Source of the DNA: Aldrovandia affinis
Taxonomy: Eukaryota > Chordata > Actinopteri > Notacanthiformes > Halosauridae
Reading direction: 5' to 3'
Length of the DNA: 64,000 bases
Assembly: GCA_029706075.1 (NCBI GenBank)
Contig: JAINUG010000070.1
Coordinates: 682,001 to 746,000, forward strand
Numbering within the stretch: the first letter of the stretch is position 1; each line of letters begins with the position of its first letter. Made by a program: the position numbers and the translations under genes. The notes beneath the pieces were generated by a model. That model made no database searches, was not told the DNA's origin, and saw only the letters and a list, made by a program, of their open reading frames with translations. This document shows positions 45,781-57,538 of this stretch, piece by piece.

Positions 45781-46713
45781 TGTGAGGTTCCGGATAAGGA
45801 CCCAGACGCAGATCAGGATTAGGCAAAGAATCATTTAATATCAGGCAAGGATCAAAACCAGTAGTCAGGGTAGCGGAAGTACAAAATCAAGAATCAAAGA
45901 GAAGTCACAAAACAATCCAAAAGTCAAAACCAGTAAAACAGAGAAGGCAAACAAACAAAATTGGCAGGCAAACTCGAAGTGAAAACAGAAGGGGTGTCTA
46001 AGGAAAATGCTACAGACTCTGGCTTACTAGAAATCGGCACAGGGAATGAAGATCAACATTCTGACAGGGAATGAACATAAACAGGGAACTTATATACAAG
46101 CAGGGAAGGGAAACACAATAGGAATCAGGTGTGACTGGGAGGAGAGAGAGGTAGGAACACAGGTGAAAACAATGGGATTCGTTAATCCAATAACGAGGGG
46201 AAACGAAAGACACGGACTGGGAATAACACAAACACATAGACAATAAACGACCTGGAAGAGCAGGCAGACACGTGCATAGTTAGAAGGGGAGGAACGCATA
46301 TATAGAAATCTGCGTGCAAATGAAGTGAAACGTGATAAGCGTACAGGGATAGAAAAACAAGAGAGAGAATGATAGCGATAGTTAGAAGCGTGAGATAATT
46401 AGTGATTAGTAGTGTTAGTAACTTAATCTAAATCCCTAATGTTAGTAGTTAAATTGGTTAGTACTATATACATCTAACTAATATATACAAAGTGTAATTA
46501 GAAAGTAAGAAGGAAGTAAAACGAGATAATAAGCTAAGACAGAAAAACCGAAATATAGAATTTCCCGAAGTGCATGACAAGACAAGGAGTGGATCTCGAA
46601 ATAAACAGGAACGATAACAGACGGGGAACAGAACGTGACAGAATCGAGAATGATGAATAATGAAAAATAAACAAAGTACAAAAACAACTGAACAGACATG
46701 CAGAAACATAACA
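45781..46713 (-). mobile_element. Solo LTR, minus strand, 933 bp
   Basis: On the minus strand it begins TGTTATGTTTCTGC and ends GAACCTCACA. It is flanked by the perfect 5-bp duplication TACCC (45776-45780 and 46714-46718). A fragment of the same LTR lies inside the hAT-like element at 38574-38920. No internal region is present. Confidence 0.85.
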
Positions 46714-46718
46714 TACCC

Positions 46719-48441
46719 CTTTTACACCAACATATTAACACGGGTCCAACTTTTATGTAAATGCTTGGCCGCGGTTATCAGCAGTTCTACCATGGTGAAG
46801 AGCTGGGTCCGACACAGTTCATTGCCCTCTCAGCTTTGGTATAAAAGCGCAACCCAGTACTTCCCAGTGATATCATCGTTATCAATAAATGTACTCTTCT
46901 TTGCTCCAAGGATGCTCAAATGTTGTAAACCAGGAGTAGTTGCACAAAGTAATGATTTGCTGACTGAGTAAAGACAACAAACCCAAACAAATCTAGAAGC
47001 AACGGGCTAAATGGTGATTTGTCCAGCATCTTGAACAGTATACAACAAGCTTTCTATTCATGTAACAAAGTTGAAATTTTTTACGATGCAAATTGGCGAC
47101 GGCGTAGGAATAAATGTTTTTACCTATGCCCCAAACCCATCAAACTTGTTGACAGTTGTTTGAGCCAGTTAACAAACAATTGACAATATAGCCACAACAA
47201 GGTCATTTATCCAATTGAATGATTATGGTATCATGTGCTGAATAATGTTAATCTCCACACTCAATCCATGTTCTTAAATGATAGCTAACTTGATATTAAA
47301 TGCGACTAGCTAACATTAAATGTGCAGGATCAATTATATTGTGGAAATAATGTGCCAATATTAATGACTTAATTACAAAATTAAATGTCAACATAAATAA
47401 TTAAATGTAAAATATACCATAAATATACTATAATAAATGTAAAACATATTGAACTTTGCTTGATTGCTTTTGCCTACTGAGGTGTTTTGAGTATGATGCC
47501 ACCCACGTTGGATGTCTATGAGAGTTTTCATGCCGTTGTGGGAGAAATGTTGGTACTAGTGGACCTAATCAAAACAGATGTTGTGACACCTGCCAATGTT
47601 GCTGCTGGTTTCTTTTTTTGTCCGCGGGTTGAATTTTTAATAAATGAATCATTAAAAACATAACTTCATTATACGACAGTCAGCGTTTCACATTTTGACC
47701 TCCTGTGTGAATGTGGCTGAATATATGATCTAATGAATAGGTGACAGTGTATATAACTGTGATGCAATACATCACATGATTTTCATAAAGAGATTAGCTA
47801 CAAAAATTACAGTATTTGATTTTGTAACGGTGCTCAGTTACTGTAGTTCTGAAAAGGGAAAGTCTGTTTAGATGGCCCATGTGATGTATTGAGAGCATGG
47901 ACTTTTGTTTTGGTACAATTGAGAAACTGTAAATATATGTTTTTAAAACATGTTCAACTTTTTGCAGGTGAAATGTATTGTTTTGCTGATCATATTATTC
48001 CAGTGTGGGGTTTGCAAGAGAGCAAGAGATGGCTATCATCAATTTGTTGAAACAAAACAATGCCATTTGACTAAGGGAAATTCAAAGTTGAATTGTTGAT
48101 GACAACATATTTCAAGGCATCAACCACTTGGCCTGGTCAACAATTGACCATATCCTGTGAAGACAGGCTATGGATGAAACATTTGTACCACTTGAAAGAA
48201 ACTCTGAAAGAGTTAAAGAACCGCTGTACCAATATGCGCAAGTAAGTGTACTTGACTGTAATTGACAGTATCCTTTCCGTGCTGTAGAGACTCGTAAAAG
48301 AAATTGACAATAGTTATTGCCTTTTGGCTTTTTTGGAGGTTCTGTACAATAAACCTTGGATGTGTTCACGAGAATGAGCAAGTAAGACATATGTTTAAAT
48401 CATTTATTTGTAATACATGTATTCTCCTTCAGCAGCATTAG
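46719..48441. other. No recognised gene
   Basis: The sequence on each side of the solo LTR (for example 46720-47000, with TATAAAAGCG near 46842) may be one older repeat, but I could not identify it. The rest is AT-rich and uninformative. Confidence 0.4.
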
Positions 48442-48446
48442 TACAG

Positions 48447-48894
48447 TGTAGCACGGTGGCAGGGGTGGCCACCATGCCAGGTGGTGAGTGGATGAAAGAC
48501 CAAAAAAAAGAACTACAGTTCGATAGGCCAACGGCTAATTTATTATCCTTTTTCCAAATAATACCAACAAAACACAAAAATAAAGCAGTTAACTCCAAAA
48601 CTATGCAATTAGAGGGAAACAGCAACAAAAACTAGCACTTCTGCCTCCATGCCCCCAAAAAAACTCCCTTCAGGCATGGCAGGCTGTGCTTTTATAATGG
48701 CCTAACGAAGGAAATGGCTCACAGCTGAGTTGATTGCTCATTAGCCTCAGGTGAGCCTGCCTGTAAGTGAGGCCACTGCTGTCCAAGGCCCTGTAGTCCT
48801 CTCCAGGCTGTGGGAGGGAACAGGAACACCTGACAGCAGCCAAAAGGGAGGCATAGCCCTCTCTACTCCACCCTCCACCTCTCCCAGTGTTACA
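48447..48894 (-). mobile_element. Solo LTR, minus strand, 448 bp
   Basis: On the minus strand it begins TGTAACACTGGG and ends CCGTGCTACA. It is flanked by the perfect duplication TACAG (48442-48446 and 48895-48899). Minus-strand signals fit an LTR: ATTATAAAAGC near 48695 as a TATA box and AATAAA near 48540 for polyadenylation. Confidence 0.85.
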
Positions 48895-48899
48895 TACAG

Positions 48900-49139
48900 C
48901 ATTGTTCAGTTTTGTTATACAGTACTGTTTAATATCTTTACCAGGAGGGGGCAGTGCAAAGAAAATAGAAATGTATGGAGGTGAATTAGTTATAGAAGAA
49001 GACACATGGAGAGTTGAGTTGAATAAACAAGTTTGCTGATGAAACGTAACATGACTGATAGAGACAATGTAAACTCTACAAAGACTGTTTCTAATGAAAA
49101 TAAGGAATAAAGGTGAACAGATTGTCCTCAAAAAACCCT
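48900..49139. other. No recognised feature
   Basis: Short unassigned stretch before the L2 fragment. Confidence 0.5.
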
Positions 49140-50371
49140 CTCTGAATCCTGCTGTCATTTCAAACTGCCTGTCTCTCTCCTCCCATTCCTCTCCAAAAAA
49201 CTAGAGTGGGCTGTCTATAACCAACTGTCTGCTCATCTCCTACAGAATGACCTGCTTGATCCTAACCAATCAAGGCAGACCACTCCACAGAGACTGCTCT
49301 GCTTGCGGTCACTGAGGCTCTACGAATGGCTAAGTCCCAATCTCTTAGCTCTGTCCTCCTCCTCCTCGACCTGTCAGCTGCATTTCATACCGTGGACCAC
49401 CAGATCCTGCTCTCATCTCTCGTCGCGATGGGAATCCCTGTGCTAGGCCCCGTCCTATTCTCCCTGTACACTAAGTCACTTGGTTCTGTCATCTCTGCTT
49501 ATGGTTTTTCTTATCATTGTTATACTTACGACACTCAACTCTTTCTCTCCTTTTCTCTTTCTGAGACCCAGGTCCCGGCGCAGATCTCTGCATGCCTGGC
49601 TGACATCTCTGCCTGGATGTCCACCCACCACCTGAAGCTGAACCTGGGGAAGACTGAGCTGCTCTTCCTCCCAATGAAGGGCTCCCCGATGATTGATGCT
49701 TCAATCACCATGGAAGGCTCCATAGTATCTCCCAGTTTGCCAGGAGTCTTGGAGTGACCCTGGACAACGAGCTGTGATTCTCGGGTCACATCGCAGCGAT
49801 CACCCGGACCTGCCGATTGGAGGATCCGACCGTTCCTTACCCAAGAAGCCACACAACTCCTGGTCCAAGCCCTGGTGATGTCACGTCTGGACTACTGCAA
49901 TTCCACTGCAACTAGTCCAGAATGCTGCCGCATGTCTGGTGTTCAATCAACCTAAGTTCCCCCACGTCACCCCTCTACTCTACTCTTTGCACTGGCTCCC
50001 TATCATAGCACGCATCAGATTCAAATCACTGCTGCTTGCTTTTCAAGTGGCTAGAGGAACTGCTCCCCCTTACCTCCAGACACTCATCACACCCTACACC
50101 CCAACCAGACCCCTCCACTCCGCCTCCTCTGGAAAACTGAGTGTCCGATCCCTCCAGGTACCCGGCAGCTGCTCCTCACGGTCTCGCCTCTTCTCTGTCC
50201 TGACCCCTTGGTGGTGGAATGACCTTCCGCAATCGGTCAGGTAACGGTCTGTACATCTAGCCAATTGTCATTACCACTGCCTACTTGTTCAATACTTTGA
50301 GTATACGTATCCCTGCTTACTCCTCATTTAAAAAAATTACTAACCTTTTCCTTCCCAGTGTTACAGGTATG
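49140..50371 (+). mobile_element. L2-type LINE, 5'-truncated, first part
   Basis: The plus strand carries L2-like RT sequence, beginning near 49270 and continuing at 49326. It is cut off by the Gypsy A insertion at 50372; its 3' tail resumes at 57539 beyond that element. The left limit is approximate. Confidence 0.8.
49274..50244 (+). pseudogene. L2-type reverse transcriptase, deleted and frameshifted
   Basis: 49274-49435 reads [20 protein letters not shown] and [19 protein letters not shown], the first RT motifs with the catalytic Asp region. An internal deletion then joins directly to [12 protein letters not shown] near 49448. The catalytic YADD box is changed to YTYD near 49522-49533. [21 protein letters not shown] follows. 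The C-terminal part is in another frame at 49939-50244 (VFNQPKFPHVTPLLYSLHWLP, WWWNDLPQSVR). It is non-functional. Confidence 0.8.
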
Positions 50372-50372
50372 G

Positions 50373-50866
50373 TGTCACGTCTCGTGTTCGTGTTTCCCCT
50401 AACTAAGCATTTGTAGTTTGTTCCATGTTTTCCTAGTTGTCTGGTCTGTGTTTTTATTTTCGCTTACCTGTTCCAGTCCCAGTTTTCCCATGTTCGTAGC
50501 CAGATTGTCTTGTGCTTTGTGTATGCTTACACTACTCTCCAGCATTTTCCCTGTTTCCCTGCGTTTTGTTTCATCGTGTTTGTGTTCGTGTTTGTGCTCC
50601 AGTGTTCGTCTTGTCTCAGTCTCGTTCCCGCTCCTCCCTGTGTTCCCTGGACTGCTTTCTCGTTTTCGACCTTCGCCTGCCCACTGACTATGCCTTGCCT
50701 GCCCCTGATACCCCTGAAGCCCGGAACAAACTCTGCCTGTCCCCGACCATTCTTTGGATCCCTGCATTGCCCTGATTACTCCTGCCTGACCATCACCTGT
50801 TTACAAAATAAAAGAAGTTTTTGCATTTCTGGGTCCGCGCCTGGTTTTCTGGTACCATTCCTGACA
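50373..50866 (+). mobile_element. Gypsy A 5' LTR, internally deleted
   Basis: Begins TGTCACGTCTCG and ends TTCCTGACA. An AATAAA signal is near 50808. Compared with the 3' LTR it lacks about 200 bp (after CTGTTCCAGTC near 50480), including a TATTTAAG core-promoter-like motif. Elsewhere my hand count gives about 14 substitutions over roughly 490 aligned bases. The left flank GTATG (50367-50371), with one extra G, matches GTATG at 57539-57543. Confidence 0.85.
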
Positions 50867-50882
50867 GAACAATCTGGCCAAG

Positions 50883-51836
50883 ATGGAACCAGCGGACCGA
50901 CCCGATCCCACCGACGTTGCCCGTTACCATGGAATTCGCCTTGGACATCACGAGGCGGAGTTGCGGATGTTGCAGCAGACCGTCCAAGCTCTGGCGGAGC
51001 AGCTTTCGTCCATGGTCCAAATCACCCAAGAGTCGGCAGAAACGGCCCGTTCTGCACAGAATGCAGCAATCCAAGTGCAGACGCAAGCCGGTTATCAGAG
51101 GGGGTCCGAACCACGATTACCCCCTCCGGAACGCTACCTGGGCGACCCCAACTCATGTCGCGCTTTCTTGAGTCAATGCTCGCTTGTGTTCGAACTCCAA
51201 CCCTCCTCATTTCTTACGGAACGAGCGAGGGTCGCATATGTAATCACACTCCTTGGGGGAAAAGCTTGACTGTGGGGAACCTCTCTCTGGGAGTCTGGAC
51301 ACCCTGCTCTCACGACCTTCTCATCCTTCGCGGAGGAGATGAGAAGGGTTTTCGACTGGTCCTCGCTCGGACGGGCGGCGGCGCGCCAACTGCTTCAGCT
51401 TCGCCAGGGAGGACAATCCGTCTCGGACTACTCCATTGAGTTCCGGACCCTGGCGACCTCAGCAGGATGGAATGCCGTGGCCACCTACGATGCCTTCATG
51501 CACGGCCTCTCCGAGAGGGTTCTGGACGAACTAACCGTGTGCGATCTACCCCCGGACCTGGACAGACTCGTGGACCTGGCTATCCCCATCGACACTCGTC
51601 TGCAGGAAAGAGGAAAGAGGCGTCAGGAATCTCCTGCTTCCCCCCGTTTCCGGCCGGCGACACGACCCGACTTCCCCGCTCAACCCACGGTGACTGCGGA
51701 GCCCATGCAGGTGAATCGGACTCATCTATCCGAGACCAAACGCCAGCGCCGCCGGGAAGGAGGACTTTGCCTTTACTGCGGAGGCAAGGGACATTTCCGG
51801 TTGTCTTGTCCGGTAAAAGACAGCACCCGTCAGTGA
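50883..51836 (+). pseudogene. Gypsy A gag, one nonsense codon
   Basis: A single frame from [17 protein letters not shown] at 50883 to a TGA at 51834-51836, interrupted by one in-frame TGA at 51267-51269. That stop fits a CGA to TGA change typical of methylated CpG. Contents: a coiled-coil-like N-terminal part ([20 protein letters not shown], residues 22-41), a retrotransposon Gag domain around EEMRRVFDWSS, and a CX2CX4HX4C zinc knuckle at 51768-51809 (CLYCGGKGHFRLSC). Full length is about 317 residues, usual for chromodomain-type fish Gypsy elements. It would form the particle and package RNA. Confidence 0.85.
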
Positions 51837-52656
51837 AGAGGGAGGTTCTGATGGGCGTCTCTCAGTTTTCTACCTCCCGACCCCAACGTCCCATGCTCCA
51901 CGTCCTTCTCTCCTGGCAAGGAGAACTGTTCCCAGTGCAGGCTCTGATTGACTCGGGGTCCGATGCTAACCTCATCTGCCCTACCCTGGTTCGTCGCATG
52001 GGAGTCCCAGTATCTCGTTTAGCGACCCCCCTCCAAACCAAGACCCTGATGGGCACGCCCCTAGCCGAGATCCAGGAGATCACCCAGCCACTGGATCTGC
52101 TCATTTCTGGGAATCATAGAGAAAGACTGGCGTTCTACCTCATGGAATCCCCTCTTGCTCCTGTAGTGCTTGGCGGACCCTGGCTGGCAACCCACAACCC
52201 CAGCATTGACTGGACGACTGGAAACATCCGGGAGTGGAGCGCTTTCTGCCAAAAATCATGCCTGCGTTCCACTACTACCCCTGGGGATCCCACGTCCATG
52301 GCTAAGGAGAGACCAGTTGACCTGTCACTAGTGCCCCCCGAATATCACGATCTCGGCCAAGCTTTCAGTAAGTCCCGTGCCTGCACATTACCACCTCATC
52401 GTGCCTATGATTGTCCTATTAACCTTCTTCCTGGTTCTACTCTACCCAGAGGCCACCTGTATTCATTGTCCGCCCCAGAGAACAAAGCTATGGAGGAGTA
52501 CATCTCCACATCTCTAACCTCAGGAATCATCCGCCCTTCGTCATCCCGTGCTGGCGCAGGATTATTTTTTTTTTAAAGAAAGATGGAACCCTGCGTCCTT
52601 GTATTGACTACAGGGGGCTCAATGCTATCACCATTAAAAACCGCTACCCACTCCCA
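51837..52656 (+). pseudogene. Gypsy A pol, 5' part: protease and start of RT
   Basis: Pol is in a different frame from gag, so it needs a frameshift. The aspartic protease has the LIDSGSDANL active-site motif (about 51945-51975). The RT start follows (PPEYHDLGQAFSKS, near 52326, then [19 protein letters not shown]). A frameshift lies in a run of ten Ts at 52565-52574, ending the frame at TAA 52574-52576. Beyond it the RT continues in another frame ([18 protein letters not shown]) up to the piggyBac insertion at 52657. Confidence 0.85.
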
Positions 52657-53479
52657 TTAACCCTCTGAGGTCCGTGCTAAGCTTTGAGATGGTTTGTAAT
52701 TTTGGCATGGTCTGATATTTATCTCAATTTCATCAATTTAACACACACTTACTCCAAAGTGTTTGATATTTTTATTTGAAGGACAATCACAGCTACATTT
52801 GTATGCCATCAATAGTTTGGTCAGTATCATATGCAGCTTGTAAATAGATCTACAAACACACAAGTTAAAAATAGTAAATTTTTCTGCTGTCACAAAAGTT
52901 GTGAAAGCACACACTAAACTATAGTGACGAATTGTTTTGCCAATGTGCGTTTGTTCATCAAGGTCTTGGTTATGTAAGGGTGTGAAAACAGTTTAGCACA
53001 TCTGAGATCTAAATAGCTAAAAACCTGTTTTTATCAGAACTGGTCACATTTATTTCAGGCTGTGGGAGGGCTAAATGCTAAATACCTGAATATTCATTAT
53101 TCATTGTCCACACCTCTAAGATCTGTCAGATGGGCCATCTCTCTCTCAAAGGCCATCAGAGTAAGCAAGTCAGTGAGCCATGCAGAAGAATATATGCTTT
53201 TTTCATTTTGGAAGATTTATTGAAAACAGCACACAAACTACTATACAGTATATACAGGGAATGCCACATATTACAAGTCATACAGCCTAACAATAATGCA
53301 CATAATATCCTCCTGAGACCCAAGGAAAAAAAGGGTCTTCCAATTAAACTTTTTTTGTGATTTCATGCCTCTTTAGACTTAAAACAACAACTCACAATTT
53401 AGATTTTAAATGGCTAAGCAATATTTGAGTTACCATTTCTCCTTTGACGACAAGCGCTTCTTGTGGCAGCAGCCATTTT

Positions 53480-53670
53480 GGCTCTTATTTTATTATCCAC
53501 AAACGTAGGCAAAACAATGTCGGAGGCGACACGCAAATAACTCACAAAACAAACCAAAATGATAAACGAACTGGAACAAACAAAGCTAGCTAAACAGCAA
53601 ATCCAAAACGTAATCCCAAACACGGATTTAACTAAACAGAAGCACTAACATAATAAACAAAAACAATAAT
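53480..53670 (-). repeat. LTR-like segment inside piggyBac copy 2
   Basis: The minus strand carries the same order of short blocks as the LTR core at 448-808 and 5950-6312: ACGTTTTGGATTT, TTTGTTTGTTCC, ATTTTGGTTTGTTTTGT and GATAATAAA. It is more diverged than the copy-1 version. Confidence 0.5.
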
Positions 53671-53892
53671 CGATTTTACAAGGACGTGAGATCATGAAAC
53701 CGATCATGCTACATACGATTTTTTATAACATTTTAGGCTGTTTGAAAAGTATTCTTCCATAGATCTTGTGTGCCTATTGAAATTTGTTACGTTGCAACAC
53801 GCGGAATATGTAGTCACAAGACGCGGAATTCATATATTGAATATATATATACGAGTATTTGATAACATGGCAAATCAAATATAGTTACTTAC

Positions 53893-53964
53893 TCTTCGTC
53901 AGTTGTTGTCCTCGTCGCTTTCCATCAATGCTCTCAAACACTGCAGCGCAGAAAATCTTTCCAT
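53893..53964 (-). pseudogene. Candidate piggyBac transposase first exon
   Basis: On the minus strand the frame starts MERFSALQCLRALMESDEDN, like the N-terminus of piggyBac transposases (a short FxAxEAL-type helix followed by acidic residues). A TGA stop falls at 53899-53901, possibly from CGA. A consensus splice donor GTAAGT follows at 53887-53892. Whether the family really has an intron here is an inference. Confidence 0.5.
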
Positions 53965-54346
53965 CTTGAATAAAATTGTATGTCTGTATAAAATCTTGCT
54001 TCAAATTGTCGACAGTTTGTGTTGTTTACGCCGGCGTTTTTCACACATGGCCCCACGCCCTCCCCACACACCTCCCGAAACTAGCACCTAGTTACCATGT
54101 CAATAGAACGGGGCGTTACTACCAGGTAAAAAGAGAGTAAAAGGCAAGGTTTACTTTTGGTCTAATTAACCTAATTTAAAAAATCCCATTTGATTTGCCA
54201 GTGCTCAAATCGGAAAGTCGCGATTCTAAGGTTTCTGTCAATGTTTTTGTCGCATGTGTATGATAAAATATCGCGAAGTTAGAAATAGTAATATACTTTT
54301 ATTGCTGCTGGGAGCGGCGCCGCTCCCGGCGACCTCAGGGGGTTAA

Positions 54347-56877
54347 TGTCATCGGCGTTCGACAACCTTCAGGAGGGTCAATTCTTCACCAAATTGGATC
54401 TCCGCAACGCCTACCACTTGGTCCGGATTCGGGAGGGGGACGAGTGGAAGACGGCCTTCAACACCCACACAGGTCATTATGAATACCTGGCCATGCAATT
54501 TGGTCAAACCAATGCCCCTGCCGTCTTTCAGGGATTGGTGAACGACGTACTCCGGGACATGTTGTCCCGCTTCGCGTATGTTTACCTGGATGACATCCTG
54601 ATCTTTTCAAAAACTATGGAGGAACATGTACAGCATGTGCGTCAAGTCATCCAGAGACTTCTCGAGAACCAACTATTTATCAAGGCCGAGAAGTGTGAGT
54701 TCCATAAAACCTCTGTTCAGTTTCTAGGTTTTATCATCTCCCGAGGCCATCTGGAGATGGACCCCACCAAGGTGCAGGCGGTACAGGAATGGCCCGTGCC
54801 CACCGACCGTAAACAACTCCAACGCTTTTTAGGATTCGCCAACTTTTACAGACGGTTTGTACGGAATTACAGCACGGTCGCCACACCATTAATCTCTCTC
54901 ACTTCCACCAAGGTTTCTTTTCGATGGAACCCCGATGCCCAGGAGGCCTTCGAGAGACTCAAGTCCCAGTTTACATCTGCCCCTATCCTCGCACTCCCGG
55001 ATCCCACACGTCAGTTCATTGTGGAGGTGGATGCCTCCGATTCAGGAACTGGGGCGATCCTTTCACAACGAACCAAGGACAATAAGGTACACCCGTGCGC
55101 ATTCTTTTCACACCGCCTTTCCACGACGGAAAGAAACTATACTATTGGTGATCGAGAACTCCTAGCCATTAAATTAGCTTTCGAGGAGTGGAGACACTGG
55201 TTAGAGGGAGCTACTGTGCCGTTCCTGGTTTGGACGGATCATCGTAACCTGGAGTATCTCCACTCAGCTCAACGGCTTAACCCTCATCAAGCTAGATGGT
55301 CTCTATTTTTTGCCTGTTTTGTTTTTACTCTGTCTTTTCGCCCAGGTTCGAAGAATATCAAACCCGACGCCTTATCCCGGATCTACGACTCTCCAGAAGA
55401 GGAGAGTAACCCTGAACCTATCCTGCCACCTAGCTGCGTGTTAGCAGCAGCCAAGTTTGACATTGTTCGGACGGTGGAAGAGGCGCTTCACACTACACGG
55501 TCTCACAGCGATACGCCAGCCAACCGCCTATTTGTTCCTGAGACCGTCCGGTCTCAAGTGCTGGAGTGGGCCCATTCCTCCCCGATGGCCTGTCACCCGG
55601 GGGTTTCACGCACCCTACCCTTTCTATCTCGTAGGTTTTGGTGGCCCACTATGAAGGACGACACGATCGAATTTGTGACAGCCTGTGTGCCCTGTGCCCG
55701 GTCCAAGTCCTCCAACGCTCGCCCCAGCGACCTCCTTCAGCCCTTGGCGGTTCCACAACGCCCATGGTCCCACGTCGCCCTAGACTTCGTGACTGGTCTA
55801 CCACCATCAGAAGGTAACACAGTCGTCCTTACGGTGGTAGACCGGTTTTCTAAAAGTGTACATTTCATTCCCCTGCCCAAACTCCCCTCTGCTAAGGAGA
55901 CCACAGAACTCATGGTCAAACATGTTTTTCGCCTCCACGGATTGCCGCAGGAGATGACCTCGGATCGGGGGCCCCAGTTTTCCAGCGGGTTCTGGAGGGC
56001 GTTCTGCTCTCTCATCAGCGCCAAACCTAACCTCTCTTCCAGTTTCCACCCAGAGACCAATAGCCAGACGGAACATTACAACCAGGAGTTGGGGAAGGGA
56101 CTGCGCTGTCTGGCCGAACAAACCCCTACCACTTGGTCACGCTCCCTGCCCTGGGTGGAGTATGCACACAATTCCCTCCCCGTTTCCTCCACTGGTATGT
56201 CTCCTTTTCACTGCAGTCTAGGGTAGCAACCTCCTCTATTTCCGGAGGAGGAGAGAGAGGTGGAGGTGCCGTCTGCCAAAGCTTTTGTTATTAGAGCCCG
56301 GAATACTTGGAGGAGAGCACATGCCACCCTGCTTCGTCATGTCTCGGCTATGAAAAGCCAGGCCGACCGCCGCCGCCGCCCTGCTCCTCGCTACAGAGTC
56401 GGTCAGAAGGTTTGGCTATCTGCTAAAGACATTCCCCTGCGAAGTTTGTGTAAAAAATTATTTATTGGTCCCTACTCCATTATTCGTGTTATCACCCCCT
56501 CAACCATACAGTTGCGCCTCCCTCCTCCCCTACGCCGCATCGATCCTGTGTTTCACGTGTCTCGTCTAAAACCCTATGTTGTCTCCCGTTTTAGCCCTCC
56601 TGTCCGCACCCCACCTCCCCCCCGGCTCATCGAATCGGGCCCAGTCTACACTGTTCGCCGCCTGCTGGATGTCCGACGCAGGGGCCGTGGTCGCCAATTT
56701 CTGGTGGATTGGGAGGGGTATGGCCCCGAGGAACGCAGTTGGGTACCTGAAAGACATATCGTCGACCCCTCCCTAATCCAGGAATTCCTGTGTCGGCATC
56801 CAGTACAGGTTGGTGATCCGCCAGGTGGCGTCCCTAGGGGGGGGTACTGTCACGTCTCGTGTTTGTGTTTCCCCTAA
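54347..56877 (+). pseudogene. Gypsy A pol, 3' part: RT, RNase H, integrase, chromodomain
   Basis: One frame with a single in-frame TAG at 56224-56226. RT catalytic YLDD is at 54583-54594. RNase H shows [30 protein letters not shown] and [10 protein letters not shown]. Integrase has an HHCC zinc site (about 55570-55710; CHPGVSRTL and CVPCARSKS) and the three acids in [18 protein letters not shown] and [16 protein letters not shown]. After the nonsense codon the frame continues with the IN C-terminal part and a chromodomain (RQFLVDWEGYGPEERSWVPERH, near 56695-56760). It runs 30 bp into the 3' LTR. Catalytic residues look intact, so the copy is recently dead. Confidence 0.9.
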
Positions 56878-57538
56878 CTAAGCATTTGTAGTTTGTTCCA
56901 TGTTTTCCTAGTTGTCTGGTCCGTGTTTTTACTTTCGCTTACCTGTTCCAGTCTCGTCAGTGTATTATCTGTTTCACCTGTTTCTCATTATGTCTGATGT
57001 GGTTAGCTGTTCGTTTCCCATGTTCATTTCCTGATTGTCTCGTTATTGTATTATCGTTTCCACTTAATTCCTCATGTGTCTGATTGCAGTCAGCTGCATT
57101 CATGTTTATTCCTGATTGTTTCTTGTTAGGTCTAAATGTATTTAAGCTGTGTGTTTTCCCATGTTCGTTGCCAGATTGTCTTGTGCTTTGCGTATGCTTA
57201 CACTACTCTCCAGCGTTTTCTCTGTTTCCCCGCGTTTTGTTTCATCGTGTTTGTGTTCGTGCTTGTGCTCCAGTGTTCGTCTTGGTCTCAGTCTCGTTCC
57301 CGCTCCTCCCTGTGTTCCCTGGACTGCTTTCTCGTTTTCGACCTTCGCCTGCCCACTGACTACGCCTTGCCTGCCCCTGATACCCCTGAAGCCCGGAACG
57401 AACTCTGCCTGTCCCCGACCATTCTTTGGATCCCTGCATTGCCCTGATTACTCCTGCCTGACCATCGCCTGTTTACAAAATAAAAGAAGGTTTTGCATTT
57501 CTGGGTCCGCGCCTGGTTTTCTGATACCATTCCTGACA
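56848..57538 (+). mobile_element. Gypsy A 3' LTR
   Basis: Begins TGTCACGTCTCG after a purine-rich tract (CCCTAGGGGGGGGTAC, 56832-56847) and ends TTCCTGACA. At 691 bp it is about 200 bp longer than the 5' LTR and keeps the TATTTAAG motif near 57129. An AATAAA signal is near 57479. The right flank GTATG is the target duplication. Confidence 0.9.

Larger units (their letters stand above)
52657..54346 (-). mobile_element. piggyBac-type element, copy 2, inside Gypsy A
   Basis: Bounded by TTAA at 52657-52660 and 54343-54346. The ends read CCCTCTGAGGTC on the left and GACCTCAGGG on the right. It is 1.69 kb and in the opposite orientation to copy 1. It keeps a candidate first exon of the transposase (53893-53964, minus) but no cysteine-rich end. 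Near the right end is an 18-bp perfect palindrome GGGAGCGGCGCCGCTCCC at 54311-54328. The TTAA lies exactly inside the Gypsy RT codons. Confidence 0.9.

Noticed and set aside
50510-51439. 309-residue open frame overlapping the Gypsy A LTR and gag
   Set aside because: It is out of frame with the true gag, starts within the LTR and has no recognisable domain.
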